From positions 39,028,001-39,092,000 of the forward strand of contig NC_091256.1 in NCBI RefSeq assembly GCF_042477335.2: a stretch of DNA of 64,000 bases, in the 5' to 3' direction. Under the pieces are notes generated by a model, which worked only from the letters and a program-made list of their open reading frames with translations, searched no databases and was not told the origin of the DNA. The position numbers and the translations under genes are program-made. This stretch comes from Ovis canadensis (Eukaryota; Chordata; Mammalia; Artiodactyla; Bovidae). Positions 1 to 11,214 of the stretch are shown piece by piece. Every line of letters starts with the position of its first letter. Positions within the stretch are counted from its first letter, which is position 1.

Positions 1-78
1 CCATGGACAGAGGATCCTGGTGGGCTACCGTCCATGGGGTCGCAAAGAATCGGACATGACTGAAGCGACTTAGCGCAC
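1..78 (+). mobile_element. Bov-tA SINE, 3' part
   Basis: The window opens inside a Bov-tA SINE. The tail (catggacagagga, ggctac, ccatggggtcgcaaag, cggacatgactgaagcgac) is diagnostic. The tRNA-derived head lies outside the window. Confidence 0.85.
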
Positions 79-87
79 ATACACATA

Positions 88-178
88 TCCAGAAGTAAAA
101 TTACTGGATCATATGGTAATTCTGTGTTTAATTTTTTCAGGAACCTCCATACAGTTTTCTATAGCAGCTGCCATGTCT
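88..178 (-). mobile_element. L1 LINE fragment
   Basis: The segment reading actggatcatatggtaattc and then ggaacctccatacagttttc matches the complement of the end of L1 ORF2. It directly follows the SINE tail, so the SINE may have landed in it. Confidence 0.65.
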
Positions 179-1016
179 TCCACCTTTAGGTAGATTTTGC
201 AAGGAATACTTGCTGAATTCACACCAATGCCTTTGAGATCTTACCCACAGTTTGGCGTCCACTGAGGAAAGTGCTCGCCTCTGGTAGAGTAGGGCTGGCC
301 TGGGGCATGGCACTTCCCAGGTTCAGCAATCCAACTGAGCACTCCTGAAAATCACGTGGCCACCGATGCCCATGGCGCCGTGAACTTTGTTCATCTGGCC
401 ACAGGCTCAGGAGTGTTCCCCATGACAAGTTTCACTCCTTGTCGGTAAGATTTGGATTATTTTCAATGTTCGCTCCTGTTGTCCATGTGCCATATGTTAG
501 AAATTCTGGATACCCTTAGTTAATAATTAATGACATCCCTGAGCTCCCTCTACTGGCTCTGCCTCAACCAGCTGTGGCAGAGTATTCTGCTTCTATTTCT
601 TCCAAGAAGAGGTCAAGTTATAATCCGCAAACCAAGAGGATGGAGCAGAAGCTGTTTCAAAGGCAGCTAGAAGTTGATGGGCTGCCAGGGGCACTTTCAA
701 GACGGAAGTCTGGATTGCCTGTGCCATTCCTGGCATGGGCAGGTGGTGCACAGTCTAGGAAGCCTTCTAGAACCTTGTCGCCACAGACAGATGAAACCGA
801 AAGCAAAGGGGCTGGGAAGTTTTCGACTTGTTATACACTTAAGGACTTCAGAGAAATTAAAAAATCTCTGACTCCCTTTGTTGCCTGTTTGAAGTCTCTA
901 AATAGGAAGAACAAAGAAGGCTTAAATCACATGAAAATCACTCCAGCATGACCAGGGCCTGAAGATTCCATCTTGGCCCCAATGTAGAGGAAAGAGCGCT
1001 CTGTCAAGATGCTCTT
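179..1016. other. No gene or named repeat seen
   Basis: Open frames here are short and unlike known proteins. No splice-bounded exon or familiar repeat is recognised. Confidence 0.4.
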
Positions 1017-1340
1017 GGGGACTTCCCTGATGGTCCAGTGGTTAAGAACCCGCCTGCCAGTGCAGGGGACATGGGTTCGATCTCTGATCTGGGGAAATTC
1101 CACTTGCCTTGGGGCAAGCTGTAGGTGCGCACCACAACTACTAGAGCCTGTACTCCCTGGAGCCTGTGCCCCCTGGAGACTGTGCCCAACAACAAGAGAA
1201 GTCACTGCAGTGAGAAGCCCGGGCACCGCAACTAGAGAACAGCCCCGACTCGCTGCAACTAGAGAAAGCCCTCTTGCAGCCATGAAGGCCCAGTGTAGCC
1301 AAAAATTAACTGAGTAAATAAATAATAAATTTTTTTTAAA
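1017..1340 (+). mobile_element. CHR-2-type SINE
   Basis: The tRNA-derived head (ggggacttccctgatggtcc, gggttcgatc as B-box-like part) is followed by the long degenerate 'gccgcaactagagaaagccc' type body and an A/T-rich tail. This is the cetartiodactyl CHR family. It is not a functional tRNA, because no cloverleaf can be drawn. Confidence 0.8.
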
Positions 1341-1396
1341 AAGATATTTGGGGAAGCACTGCAGACAGTCTCCGGCCTAGACTGGCCAGAGCCCTC

Positions 1397-1465
1397 GGAG
1401 GGCTGTCAAGTATAGATGGAGGGCTGTCAAGTATAGATGGAGGGCTGTCAAGTATAGATGGAGGG
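1397..1465 (+). repeat. 21-bp minisatellite, about 3.3 units
   Basis: The unit ggagggctgtcaagtataga+t starts at 1397, 1418, 1439 and 1460. The first three copies are identical and the fourth is diverged and partial. Confidence 0.9.
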
Positions 1466-2138
1466 CAGTCAGGTGGAGATGTGACCCAGTGCAGCCAGCA
1501 GAAGGGCTTGTCTTAGCTAACAAAAACTTAATGCGACATGTCCTTCACTCGTAACTGGTTTCATCACATGTCACTCAGCATGATGTGTTTGCTGACCTCT
1601 AACTCCAAACTGAGGATGGGCACTGTTTCATTATCTTAGTGGTCTTTGCGTCCTAGCCATGGTATGGGTCCATGGTTTTTTGAATGGATAAACAAAAGTG
1701 GATGAAAACACACACACACACTTGGAACAAAAAAGGGTAGGATAGAAAGAGAAGAACAGAGAATGTACCACTACATTTTCTCTGTGGTTGCTATAGTGAT
1801 ATGGTCCTACCAGCTCAGAGAGTTTCCAGACTCTCAGGGTCTGCCCAAGTCACCGTCCAGGGGTGCGGCCCCTTAGCATGCAGTACCCTCACTGCATGAG
1901 GGGAGGAAGGAGACAGAATGCTAGCTGAGGGCAAGGTCACCCACAGATGTGTTCAGCAGTGGGGGTGGGAGTTGTATATCCTGGCATGGTTAATTTAAAG
2001 GACATACGGGAGGCAAGAAAAGAATAAGGAAATGTGTGGAGTTAGGTCAGTGCTTGGACCCACCCTCTGTCCTGCACACAGAAATGCAGCAGCTCACCAC
2101 AGGCCAGCCAATGTCTGGGACTACAGAGATATGTACGA
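1466..2138. other. No gene or named repeat seen
   Basis: Only a short (CA)7 run near 1709 stands out. Confidence 0.4.
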
Positions 2139-2335
2139 GATCTACCTAACACTCATTAAAACTCTGCTAGGTGCCAGTATCTTTTGTGCAGATAGCTCTA
2201 TTAATCCTTCCAAAAATCCTGTGAAGAGGGAAGTGGTATACCCATATTGCAGGTGAAGAAACTAGAAAAGGGGTTAACTGGCTTGCCAGGTTGACACAGG
2301 AGTAAGAGGCACAGCTGGGAGGAGAGACAAAGGCT
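2139..2335 (+). mobile_element. MIR SINE (ancient)
   Basis: Order of motifs matches MIR: 'cactcattaaaactctgctaggtgcca', 'cctgtgaagaggga', 'aggtgaagaaactag', 'cttgccaggttgacacag'. It is strongly diverged. Confidence 0.55.
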
Positions 2336-2604
2336 GTCTAACTTGGAGCCCATGGTGACTCATGAGGGGCCAAGAGAGGCCAGCCAAGAGTGGCTGAAAT
2401 CCCAACTGGTTTCCAGAGATTTGGGACAGGAAACAAGATGTCCTTGGTGGTCTGTTCCACCCCTCAAAATCAGTAATTCTATACCCAGTGAGGGTGGTGG
2501 CTCAATGTGCGGTTGGTGGCTCATGAACTGTAGGCACCAGGAAAGCTAGGACTTGTCATGTGGTCTCGTTATCTGCCCCGTTTGCTGGCAACTGGAGCTG
2601 TGCA

Positions 2605-2823
2605 TGGGCTTCCTTGGTGGCTCAGGGATGAAGAATCCACATGCCAGTGCAGGAAATTTGGGTCCGATCCCTGAGATGGGAAGATCCCCTGGAGAAGGAA
2701 ATGGCAACCCACTCCTGTACTCTTGCCTGGGAAATCCCATAGACAGAGGAGCCTGGAGGTCTACAGTCAGTCCATGGGGTCCCAAAGAGTGAGACACAAC
2801 TTAGCAGCTAAACAACAAAAAGG
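2605..2823 (+). mobile_element. Bov-tA SINE with target duplication
   Basis: Complete element from the head (tgggcttccttggtggctca) to the tail (caaagagtgagacacaactt). It is flanked by GCTGTGCA at 2597-2604 and 2824-2831, the expected target-site duplication. Confidence 0.85.
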
Positions 2824-2831
2824 GCTGTGCA

Positions 2832-4690
2832 CAAGCGCTGAACACACCCAATCAGTTGCCTGCTGTTTGGCGCAGCTGTCTCTTTAGGCTGTGCTCTCTG
2901 TAACAACAAACACCCAGCCCCCTGCAGGGCTATCTGATGTCACAAAAACCCAGCCTTCAAGCTCTCCTTGTCTGCTTCTATCAGAAGTGCCTTCTCTTAC
3001 AGCTCCCCGGGGAGCCTCAGCTACACCCCCAGGAGGAAAAAAAAAAAAAAGTGCAAGAGATAGAAGATCAACATCTTTATGCCTAAGCATAGAGCTAATC
3101 CATATTGCATTCCTAAAGTCTGGAGTTTGTGAGACTGGCTGGGATTTGTTACATAACTAATTGCAGTTTGTTCTGAAGTTAAGGCAATCCTGAGTCGGTG
3201 CCCAGGCTGGAGTGTCCGCCTCACAGAGTCGCCTGGCTATTGTTCGGGGCTTGCTTTTGACTTCACGTCCTGGAGTAAAAGGTCGTTGCAGACCCAACAC
3301 GTGAGCAGGAAGTGGGCAGGGCTTGCTGCCCTGCCTGGTGGTTCAGGAAAGAAGAAACAGAGAAGTCATAACCTCTGTGGTTTAGAGTGCATTGCAACAT
3401 GAAAATCCTGAAGCTTATCTTAGAGGAGGCTGATGGGTCGAAGTTGGCAGCGAAGTGAAGCCTTTACTGTCGGCAACTTAGGAGCAGAGCCAGCCTTTAT
3501 CCTCCCAAGAAGCACCCAGGTCCTGGCAGCTGGTAAAACCATAAACCTTTGGAAAGAGTCACCAAATGTAACCCTGTCCTCAGAACAGCACAGTCAGAAG
3601 AGTGTTTACAAGAATGCGATTTTTTTTAATAGTTTGCTTTTCTGTAAAAACTAAGTCCTCCCTATGGTTTGACTTGAATGAAAAGCACATGGGGCAGTGG
3701 TGATAAGAATGAAGAAACATGGGTACCCCAGCCCCTCCCCACGTGCATTTCAGGGCGCAAGCTGCCTGTTTAAGCCTGTGGATCTGCTTGATCTTGGAAA
3801 CCTGTCAGGTAGTCTCACAGATGGTCGAAAATTGCCACCTGGATCCGTGCCCACCCAAATGCTTAAAAAGTACTGCTTACGGGCTAGCCAGGAAAACTTT
3901 GTTGCTGGAAAATTGCTTGAGAAGAGACCACAGAGTTTCAGTGAGGACATGCCAATTAAGGACAAAAACACTGAAGTTTGATGGAATGGGACATCGTGAT
4001 GGAGCCGCAAGAGATATACTCTATGACAGTCACATTGAAAGCGTTCTGAGGACACAGGCAGGGTGAACCTCACTGGCTTCCAAAATCTCAGGGACCATCA
4101 GGAGGGAGAGAGAACAGCCTCCCTAGGACCCTCTGCCTGCCCCCATGCAGTACCTTGCTCAGCAGGTAGATGAGGCTAGATAATGGAGACTGGGAGTGGT
4201 TCTACCACGCTTGTTCGAGGAAACATCTGAGTATCATCTGTCAACCGAGTTCCTCCCAAGTTTCTCATCATACACCTTTAACTAGTTTCCAAGCGCACCC
4301 CCAAGGCAGACTATGATGCTGATGGTTCCCAGTGAGAAGCTTTCACAGGCTGTTGTCCATGGAGGGCTGGCAGAGGCTGTGTCACCTGTCCAGACTTCTG
4401 TCCCCCAGGTGAACGGCAGAGTCATTTTGATCTTAATTAGCATTTGGGATATTAATATGAACACCCAACTCCCGGGACAGGGAATCAGCCAGCCCAGGGA
4501 AAACGCCAGGAGGTGGAGTTCTCAGGGGTTGGGAGTGGGCTGGCCTCTGAATGCCGCACAGAGCTCTCCAGTGAGCCAGGGTCACAGCTCACGTCTGCCC
4601 AGCAGCCCCAGATGTTTCCCGGAAGCCCCCTCCTGGTTTTGGCCTGCCTGGCTTTGTTTGGTTTCTGAAAACAAAAAGAAGAGGTTAGGG
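2832..4690. other. No gene or named repeat seen
   Basis: Unique-looking sequence. Open frames of 60-140 codons occur on both strands, none resembling a known protein or bounded by convincing splice sites. There is a short poly(A) near 3040. Confidence 0.4.
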
Positions 4691-4725
4691 GGAGCGGGGG
4701 GCGGGGGGGGGGGGCGGGGGCAGGC
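4691..4725 (+). repeat. G-run tract (quadruplex-prone)
   Basis: Successive runs of five or more G, including one of eleven, are separated by single C or short spacers. This satisfies the usual G-quadruplex pattern on the plus strand. Confidence 0.6.
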
Positions 4726-4757
4726 CTGAGACACGCAGAAAAACCATTGACGGCTAG

Positions 4758-4759
<2 letters not shown>

Positions 4760-4825
<66 letters not shown>
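4760..4825 (+). repeat. (TGC)22 trinucleotide repeat
   Basis: Twenty-two uninterrupted TGC units. The tract sits exactly where other BOV-A2 copies here carry three to five units (for example 17652 and 36832), so it is an expansion of the SINE's own head. Confidence 0.95.
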
Positions 4826-5087
4826 GTCACTTCAGTCATGTCTGATTCTGTGCGACCCCATAGACAGCAGCCCACCAGGCTCCCCCGTCCCTGGGATTCT
4901 CCAGGCAAGAACACTGGAGTGGGTTGCCGTTTCCTTCTCCAATGCATGAAAGTGAAAAGTGAAACTGAAGTCGCTCAGTCATGTCCGACCCTCAGCGACC
5001 CCATGGACTGCAGCCTTCCAGGCTCCTCCATCCATGGGATTTTCCAGGCAAGAGTACTGGAGTGGGGTGCCATTGCCTTTTCCGGAT
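4761..5087 (+). mobile_element. BOV-A2 SINE with expanded head
   Basis: Two Bov-A monomers joined by the 'aatgcatgaaagtgaaaagtg' linker, the hallmark of BOV-A2. Flanked by GGCTAGGTT at 4752-4760 and 5088-5096. Confidence 0.9.
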
Positions 5088-5255
5088 GGCTAGGTTAGCA
5101 CATGTCAAAACACACCAGCCCCAGAGCTCCAGGAAGACAGTGCCATTTTGTATGGAGTGGAGAGAATATTCTGATACACGGGAAGGCACTGTGTCTGCAG
5201 AGACCCTAGTTCCCAACCTTTAGTTCCCGTGACTTTCCCAACTCATGTCTTAGCA

Positions 5256-5472
5256 TGAGTGCTCAGACACTTCAGTCATGTCTGACTCTGTGCGACCCTA
5301 TGGACTGTAGCCTGCCAGGCTCCTCTGTCCCTGGGATTCTCCAGGCATGAGTACTAGAGTGGGTTGCCATGCCCTCCTCCAAAGGGTCTTTCCAACCCAG
5401 GGATTGAAACCGCGTCTCTTAGGTCTTCATTGGCAGGTGGGTTCTTTACCACTAGTGCCACCTGGGAAGCCC
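5256..5472 (-). mobile_element. Bov-tA SINE
   Basis: Reverse-strand element: the tail complement (cttcagtcatgtctgactct) comes first and the head complement (accactagtgccacctggga) ends it. Confidence 0.85.
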
Positions 5473-6201
5473 TCCCAACATTTGGCTTATGGCCAAAGGG
5501 ACTTCCTTGGGGGCGGGGAGGTTTGGGTGCAAGGGAACTGGTGAGCAAGGGGGCGTTTGCCTTAGGGGCCCTTGCTCTTCCCCTGGGAGCCCCTCTTTGG
5601 GCCTAGGCTCCTGTCTGGACAGACACCGGGTCTGTCTGGTTGCTCTGTGCTTCCCTTGAAAGTGCCTCCTGCCAAGTTGTTCCTGGAACACTTGGGAGAC
5701 GCCCCTTCCCACGGGCAGCATTCGTCCTGTAATTAAAAGGTTGCTTTTCAAAGACGCTTGTAATGATCCAAAATGTTGCCAGAAAGAAAATGATATAGTT
5801 GGCACCCCTGAGGCACTGCGTGGGGGCCCATCTGCACAGTGCCTGGCATGGTGGTCAGGCCACAACAAAGGGTACACCCGCCCCAGGACGTGGAGAAGGG
5901 GCTTGGGGGTCTTGCAGAGACTCATTAAGGACAACACCCCAGGCAAGGGCCAGCAGGGGCAGTGGGAGAGGCAGTGGGGCCCACAGGGGGACGTCTGAGT
6001 CTGACTCAGCGAGTAGTGGGAGGGCATCCTGCAAGCAGCCCCCTGAACGGAGGGGCCGGAACAGAACTTGGAAGGATCCTACTGGGCTTGGTGTTTAGAA
6101 CAGGGAGAGGCCCCTTTCCTCTCTCTGCCCTCTCTGCTTTTCCTTCATTCCTCATCACCCCCTTTCCCCACCACCTCCACTGAGTCTGCCTCCGTGTTTG
6201 C
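5473..6201. other. No gene or named repeat seen
   Basis: A 191-codon frame is open on the minus strand, but it runs into the neighbouring SINE and has no recognisable domain. Confidence 0.35.
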
Positions 6202-6309
6202 GTGCTAAGTTGCTTCAATCGTGTCCAACTCCTTGCGACCCCATGGACTCCTCTGTCCATGGGATTCTCCAGGCAAGAATACTGGAGTGAGTTGCCATTT
6301 CCTCCAGGG
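6202..6309 (-). mobile_element. Bov-tA SINE fragment
   Basis: Tail half only: 'gctaagttgcttcaatcgtg' to 'gagtgagttgccatttcctc'. An internal piece is missing near 6245. Confidence 0.8.
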
Positions 6310-6568
6310 GGACCCTAATCCCTGCCCTCCCAGGACCCAGGGTCTCCCTAGGGCTGTGGGGCATCTCCACTGCCCCTCCCTGGTCTGCTGCCCTCTGGTC
6401 TGGCCCTGCCCTCCCTCCTCAGATTAGGGGCTAGTCTGGACCTGAGCACACACCAGGGTGAAGCGGCAGGCAGTCACAACTGGCCAGTCTGTCCTTTCCT
6501 ATCTTATCCACGGATTCGAAACAGTACCCACAACAATGGGGCTTCGACCCAGTACTCAGAACATCACC

Positions 6569-6612
6569 AGGACTTCCTCCGTGGTCTAGTGGCTAAAACT
6601 CCTTACTCCCAA
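6569..6612 (+). mobile_element. CHR-type SINE head fragment
   Basis: 'aggacttcctccgtggtcta' followed by 'gtggctaaaactcc' matches only the head of a CHR SINE. Confidence 0.5.
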
Positions 6613-7062
6613 ACTTCCTTCTACTCCTCCATCTTCCACTTTATTGCTTTTTTATTTTTTGGTAGGGAGGGAAAACACTCCACTTTTTCAATCCAATTAA
6701 AGAGCCACCTGTAGGCCACCTCCCGGGCTGGGCTCACCAGTTGAACTCACAGGATGAGGAAGAATCCACCCTTGTCCCCTATGGAATCTTCCCTCTCAGG
6801 TGAGGTCAGGAGGCGAGAGGGAAGGTGGGGCGCAAGTGCCCGAGCGCAGAGCATGTACAGCTCAGGGCACAGCATACCCCTCTCACCTGGGCCTGTCTCT
6901 ATCCTGCCCTCGGCCCACAGAGGACTCTAGGGGAGGAGGAGCCTGTGGGAATCCCAGCGCAGCTGCTTCCCAAGCTAGAGCACGGGCTCTGTAAGCAGGG
7001 GACTTGGGACTCTCTACCTGCCCCCTGCCTTTCCAAGAATCTCGTTACCCTTCTGGGGCCTT
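6613..7062. other. No gene or named repeat seen
   Basis: Unique-looking sequence without supported features. Confidence 0.4.
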
Positions 7063-7205
7063 GCATCCGGGTCCTTCGTTGTCTATATTCTCAAGGTAGA
7101 ATATCATTCACAATTTACAGATGAGGACAGTCAGATTCAAAGAGGTGGAGTGGCATGCCGAGGTTGACACAGTTGGAAGGCTGCTGAGCCAGGACTCAGC
7201 CCTCC
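7063..7205 (+). mobile_element. MIR SINE (ancient)
   Basis: 'aatttacagatgaggacagt', 'aaagaggtggagtgg' and 'gagccaggactcagccctcc' follow the MIR core order. Confidence 0.5.
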
Positions 7206-7560
7206 AGCCTCCAGTGGGCCTGGCCTCCCGGTTATGCAGTGCTGTCCCCGCCACAGGGAGAGGGCTCATGGGCTAGGGACACGCCAGTGGGGTGACAGGG
7301 GCAGGTGGTATTCGAGGTGGGCCTTGAGGGATTGGCAGGATTTCAGCAGGGGTAGAAAAAGTAGGAAGAGGGCAGAAGGCACAGAGAGAGTGAGTTAGGG
7401 AGGCAGGGAGTGCAAGCCAGGCCCCAGGGAAGGCTGATGGCCCAGGAGGAGCCCCAGGCATCCTAGGAGGCAGTCCCCGAGTCTGACCCTCCAGCCGCCC
7501 CCGAGGCAGGACAAGCTCCTGATCCTTATTCTCATTCCTCACCATTATCCAGTGCAACTC
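7206..7560. other. No gene or named repeat seen
   Basis: Purine-rich on the plus strand (aggcagggag, gggcagaaggc). No exon is supported. Confidence 0.35.
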
Positions 7561-7572
7561 CAGCTTTACCAG

Positions 7573-9677
7573 TTCAGTTCAGTTCAGTCGCTCAGTCGTG
7601 TCCAACTCTTGGCAACCCCATGAATCGCAGCATGCCAGGCCTCCCTGTCCATCACCAACTCCCAGAGTTCACTCAGACTCACGTCCATCCAGTCAGTGAT
7701 GTCATCCAGCCATCTCATCTTTGGTCGTCGCCTTCTTCTCTTGCCCCTAATCCCTCCCAGCATCAAAGTCTTTTCTAATGAGTCAACTCTTTGCATGAGG
7801 TGGCCAAAATACTGGAGTTTCAGCTTTACCATCATTCCTTTCAAAGAAATCCCAGGGTTGATCTCCTTCAGAATGGACTGGTTGGATCTCCTGGCAGTCC
7901 AAGGGACTCTCAAGAGTCTTCTCCAACACCACAGTTCAAAACATCAATTCTTCAGCGCTCAGCCTTCTTCACAGTCCAACTCTCACATCCATACACGACT
8001 ACTGGAAAAACCATAGCCTTGATTAGACGGACCTTAGTCGACAAAGTAATGTCTCTGCTTTTGAATATACTATCTAGGTTAGTCATAACTTTTCTTCCAA
8101 GGTGTAAGCGTCTTTTAATTTCATGGCTGCAGTCACCATCTGCAGTGATTTTGGAGCCCCAAAAAATAAAGTCTGACACTGTTTCCTCTGTTTCCCCATC
8201 TATTTCCCATGAAGTGATGGGACCAGATGCCATGATCTTCGTTTTCTGAATGTTGAGCTTTAAGCCAACTTTTTCACTCTCCTCTTTCACTTTCATCAAG
8301 AGGCTTTTTAGTTCCTCTTCACTTTCTGCCATAAGGGTGGTGTCATCTGCATATCTGAGGTGATTGATATTTCTCCCAGCAATCTTGATTCCAGCTTGTG
8401 TTTCTTCCAGTCCAGAGTTTCTCATGATGTATTCTGCATATAAGTTAAATAAGCAGGGTGACAATATACAGCCTTGACGTACTGCTTTTCCTATTTGGAA
8501 CCAGCCTGTTGTTCCATGTCCAGTTCTAACTGTTGCTTCCTGACCTGCATACAGTTTCTCAAGAGGCAGGTCAGGTAGTCTGTTATTCCCATCTCTTGAA
8601 GAATTTTCCACAGTTGATTGTGATCCACACAGTCAAAGGCTTTGGCATAGTCAATAAAGCAGAAATAGATGTTTTTCTGGAACTCTCTTGCTTTTTCCAT
8701 GATCCAGCGGATGTTGGCAATTTGATCTCTGGTTCTCTGCCTTTTCTAAAACCAGCTTGAACGTCAGGGAGTTCATGGTTCACATATTGCTGAAGCCTGG
8801 CTTGGAGAATTTTGAGCATTACTTTACTAGCATGTAAGATGTGTGAAATTGTGTGGTAGTTTGGGCATTCTTTGGCATTGCCTTTCTTTGGGATTAGAAT
8901 GAAAACTGACCTTTTCCAGTCCTGCGGCCACTGCTGAGTTTTCCAAATTTGTTGGCATATTGAGTGCAGCACTTTCACAGCATCCTCTTTCAGGATTTGA
9001 AATAGCTCTACTGGAATTCCATCACCTCCACTAGCTTTGTTCATAGTGATGCTTCCTAAGGCCCACTTGACTTCACATTCCAGGATGTCTGGCTCTAGAT
9101 TAGTGCTCACACCATCGTGATTATCCAGGTAGTGAAGATCTTTTTTGTACAGTTCTTCTGTGTATTCTTGCCATCTCTTCTTAATATCTTCTGCTTCTGT
9201 TAGGTCCATACCATTTCTGTTCTTTATCGAGCCTATCTTTGCATGAAATGTTCCCTTGGCATCTCTAATTTTCTTGAAGAGATCTCTAGTCTTTCCCCTT
9301 CTGTTCTTTTCCTCTATTTCTTTGCATTGATCGCTGAAGAAGGCTTTCTTATCTCTTCTTACTATTCTCTGGAACTCTGCATTCAGATGCTTATATCTTT
9401 CCTTTTCTCCTTGGCTTTTCACTTCTCTTCTTTTCACAGCTATTTGTAAGGCCTCCCCAGACAGCCATTTTGCTTTTTTGTGTTTCTTTTCCATGGGGAT
9501 GGTCTTGATCCCTGTCTCCTGTACAATGTCATGAGCCTCATTCCATAGTTCATCAGGCACTCTATCTATCAGATCTAGGCCCTTAAATCTATTTCTCACT
9601 TCCACTGTATAATCATAAGGGATTTGATTTAGGTCATACCTGAATGGTCTAGCAGTTTTCCCTGCTTTCTTCAATTT
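7573..9677 (-). mobile_element. BovB (RTE LINE), 5'-truncated, 2.1 kb
   Basis: The 3' end of the element lies at the left, with a (TGAAC)n-type terminus read on the minus strand. Reading leftward from 9674, a 363-codon frame carries the connector and the first reverse-transcriptase blocks (NKASGGDGIPVELFQ, then QAGFRKGR). A frameshift follows near 8740. Block A (FIDYAKAFDCVDH) lies in the next frame (about 8700-8570). After another shift, block B (QGCILSPCLFN) and the catalytic YADD are in the frame 8611-7952. The endonuclease is missing through 5' truncation. A 12-bp target duplication, CAGCTTTACCAG, is present at 7561-7572 and 9678-9689. It is a dead copy: reverse transcriptase is split over several frames. 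Confidence 0.95.
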
Positions 9678-9703
9678 CAGCTTTACCAGTGGTACCAGCC
9701 AAA

Positions 9704-9848
9704 AGTAAAGTGAAGTTGCTCAGTCGTGTCCTGGACTATAACCTATCAGGCTCCTCCGTCCGTGGAATTTTCCAGGCAAGAGTGCTGGAGTGGATTGCCA
9801 TTTCCTTCTCCAGGGGATCTTCCCAACCCAGAAATCGAACCCGAGTCT
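9704..9848 (-). mobile_element. Bov-tA SINE, 5'-truncated
   Basis: Reverse element lacking its tRNA-derived head, flanked by CCAGCCAAA at 9695-9703 and 9849-9857. The duplication shows that it inserted already truncated. Confidence 0.85.
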
Positions 9849-10002
9849 CCAGCCAAAGCCTTGGGCTTTATATCAGGCGAAGGTCACAGTGGCCCATATA
9901 AACTCACTCTGCAACATTACTATGGGCAGAGGCCCTCTCTGAACTGTCTGTACAATAAGGACTTTTGCAGCAAATTGCAAAAAGAAAAAAGGTAGCTTAC
10001 CT

Positions 10003-10018
10003 ACACACACACACACAC
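10003..10018 (+). repeat. (CA)8 microsatellite
   Basis: Eight CA units, just left of a SINE pair. Confidence 0.8.
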
Positions 10019-10059
10019 AAAGAAGGAAATCACTTTATTGGTCCCTACTAGGGAAGGGC

Positions 10060-10262
10060 GGAGCTTTCCTGGTAGCTCAGACTGTTAAAGAATCTGCCTG
10101 CAATGCAGGGGACCAGGGTTCAATCCCTGGGTCAGGAAAACCTCCTGGAGAAGCAAATGGCTACCCACTCCAGTACTCTTGCCTGGAAAATCCCATGGAT
10201 GGAGGAGCCTGCTAGGCTACAGCCATGGGCTCTCAAAGAGTCGGACAGGATTGAGTGGCTTC
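10060..10262 (+). mobile_element. Bov-tA SINE
   Basis: Complete forward element from 'gagctttcctggtagctcag' to 'caaagagtcggacaggattg'. Confidence 0.85.
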
Positions 10263-10298
10263 ACTTTCTTTCAGGTAGCCTGGTCCTCTGTCTTACGC

Positions 10299-10508
10299 AG
10301 GACTTCCCAGGGGTGCTAGTGGTAAAGACGCTGCCTGCCAGTGCAGGAGAACTGAAAGATGAAGGTTCGATCCCCAATTGGGAAGATCCCCTGGAAGAGG
10401 GCAACCCACTCCAGTATTTTTGCCTAAAGAATCCCATGGACAGAGGAACCTGGAACATGGAGGGTCGCAAAGAGTCAAACACAACTGAAGCAACTTAAAA
10501 GCAGCAGC
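10299..10508 (+). mobile_element. Bov-tA SINE
   Basis: Second forward element only about 40 bases after the previous one: 'aggacttcccaggggtgcta' to 'gagtcaaacacaactgaagc'. Same orientation, so the two could recombine to one. Confidence 0.85.
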
Positions 10509-10999
10509 AGCTGTCCTGTGCAAATTCGAGAAAAAAAAGTAAATAAAATGAAGAACATTCCCGAAAGATGCAGCCCCCCATCAGGGTACAAGGTCTGAAG
10601 CAGGACCCACACAGGCTGGATGTCTGTACCCACCACATCTCACGTGGGAGCCCTCAGACAGGGCACAGACTACAGAGTTGTCCGTGGCACCTCTGGCAGG
10701 TTATAGGGAGGGGACAGTCCCCAACCCCAGCATACCAGCACCCAGAGGCGAGGCAGAGAGAGGCAGCTGATCCCTCTGGCAGCCCCTCCCCCAGGTAAGA
10801 AACTCCACTGATGGAGAGAAATGCAACCAGAAATTAGTCGTGAAAACTAATCATCAGGGTTGGTTTTGTTTGTTGCAGAAACTCAGCAGCAGGTGAATAA
10901 ATGACCTCTCTATCTTCATGGCACTCTGTAGCTTACAGTGAGAGGTCACCCACGTTTCTCCTTTGATCTTCTCAAAAAAAAGACCTGCCCTACCGGTAA
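10509..10999. other. No gene or named repeat seen
   Basis: Unique-looking. No supported exon. Confidence 0.4.
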
Positions 11000-11140
11000 A
11001 GGGGCATATATTTCTCACTTCCTTTTTACAAATAAGGAAGCTGGGATCTAAGGGGCTGGTTTGCTTATCCTGTCTCACAGCTAACAAAAGGCAGAGCCAG
11101 AACTAGAGCCAGGCTTGTTGAAATCTAATCCCAGGCTCTT
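11000..11140 (+). mobile_element. MIR SINE (ancient)
   Basis: 'tttttacaaataaggaagct', 'cacagctaacaaaaggcaga' and 'gccagaactagagccaggc' match the right half of MIR. Confidence 0.5.
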
Positions 11141-11214
11141 TCACACTTTTATACTCCGTGTTCAAAGAGAAACATCTAACCTGTCAGGAAATCCTGGTAG
11201 CTTTACCTCTGAAA

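Noticed and set aside
4582-4947. Minus-strand frame with a 22-residue polyglutamine run
   Set aside because: It is the complement of the TGC expansion and BOV-A2 SINE. No exon signals, and nothing outside the SINE resembles a protein.
8583-9674. 363-codon frame as a possible host gene
   Set aside because: It is the connector and reverse-transcriptase start of a BovB, bounded by a 12-bp insertion duplication.
10060-10508. tRNA-like segments (gttcgatccctgg type B boxes) in many places
   Set aside because: These are tRNA-derived SINE heads. No intact cloverleaf or anticodon arm is present, so no tRNA gene is called.
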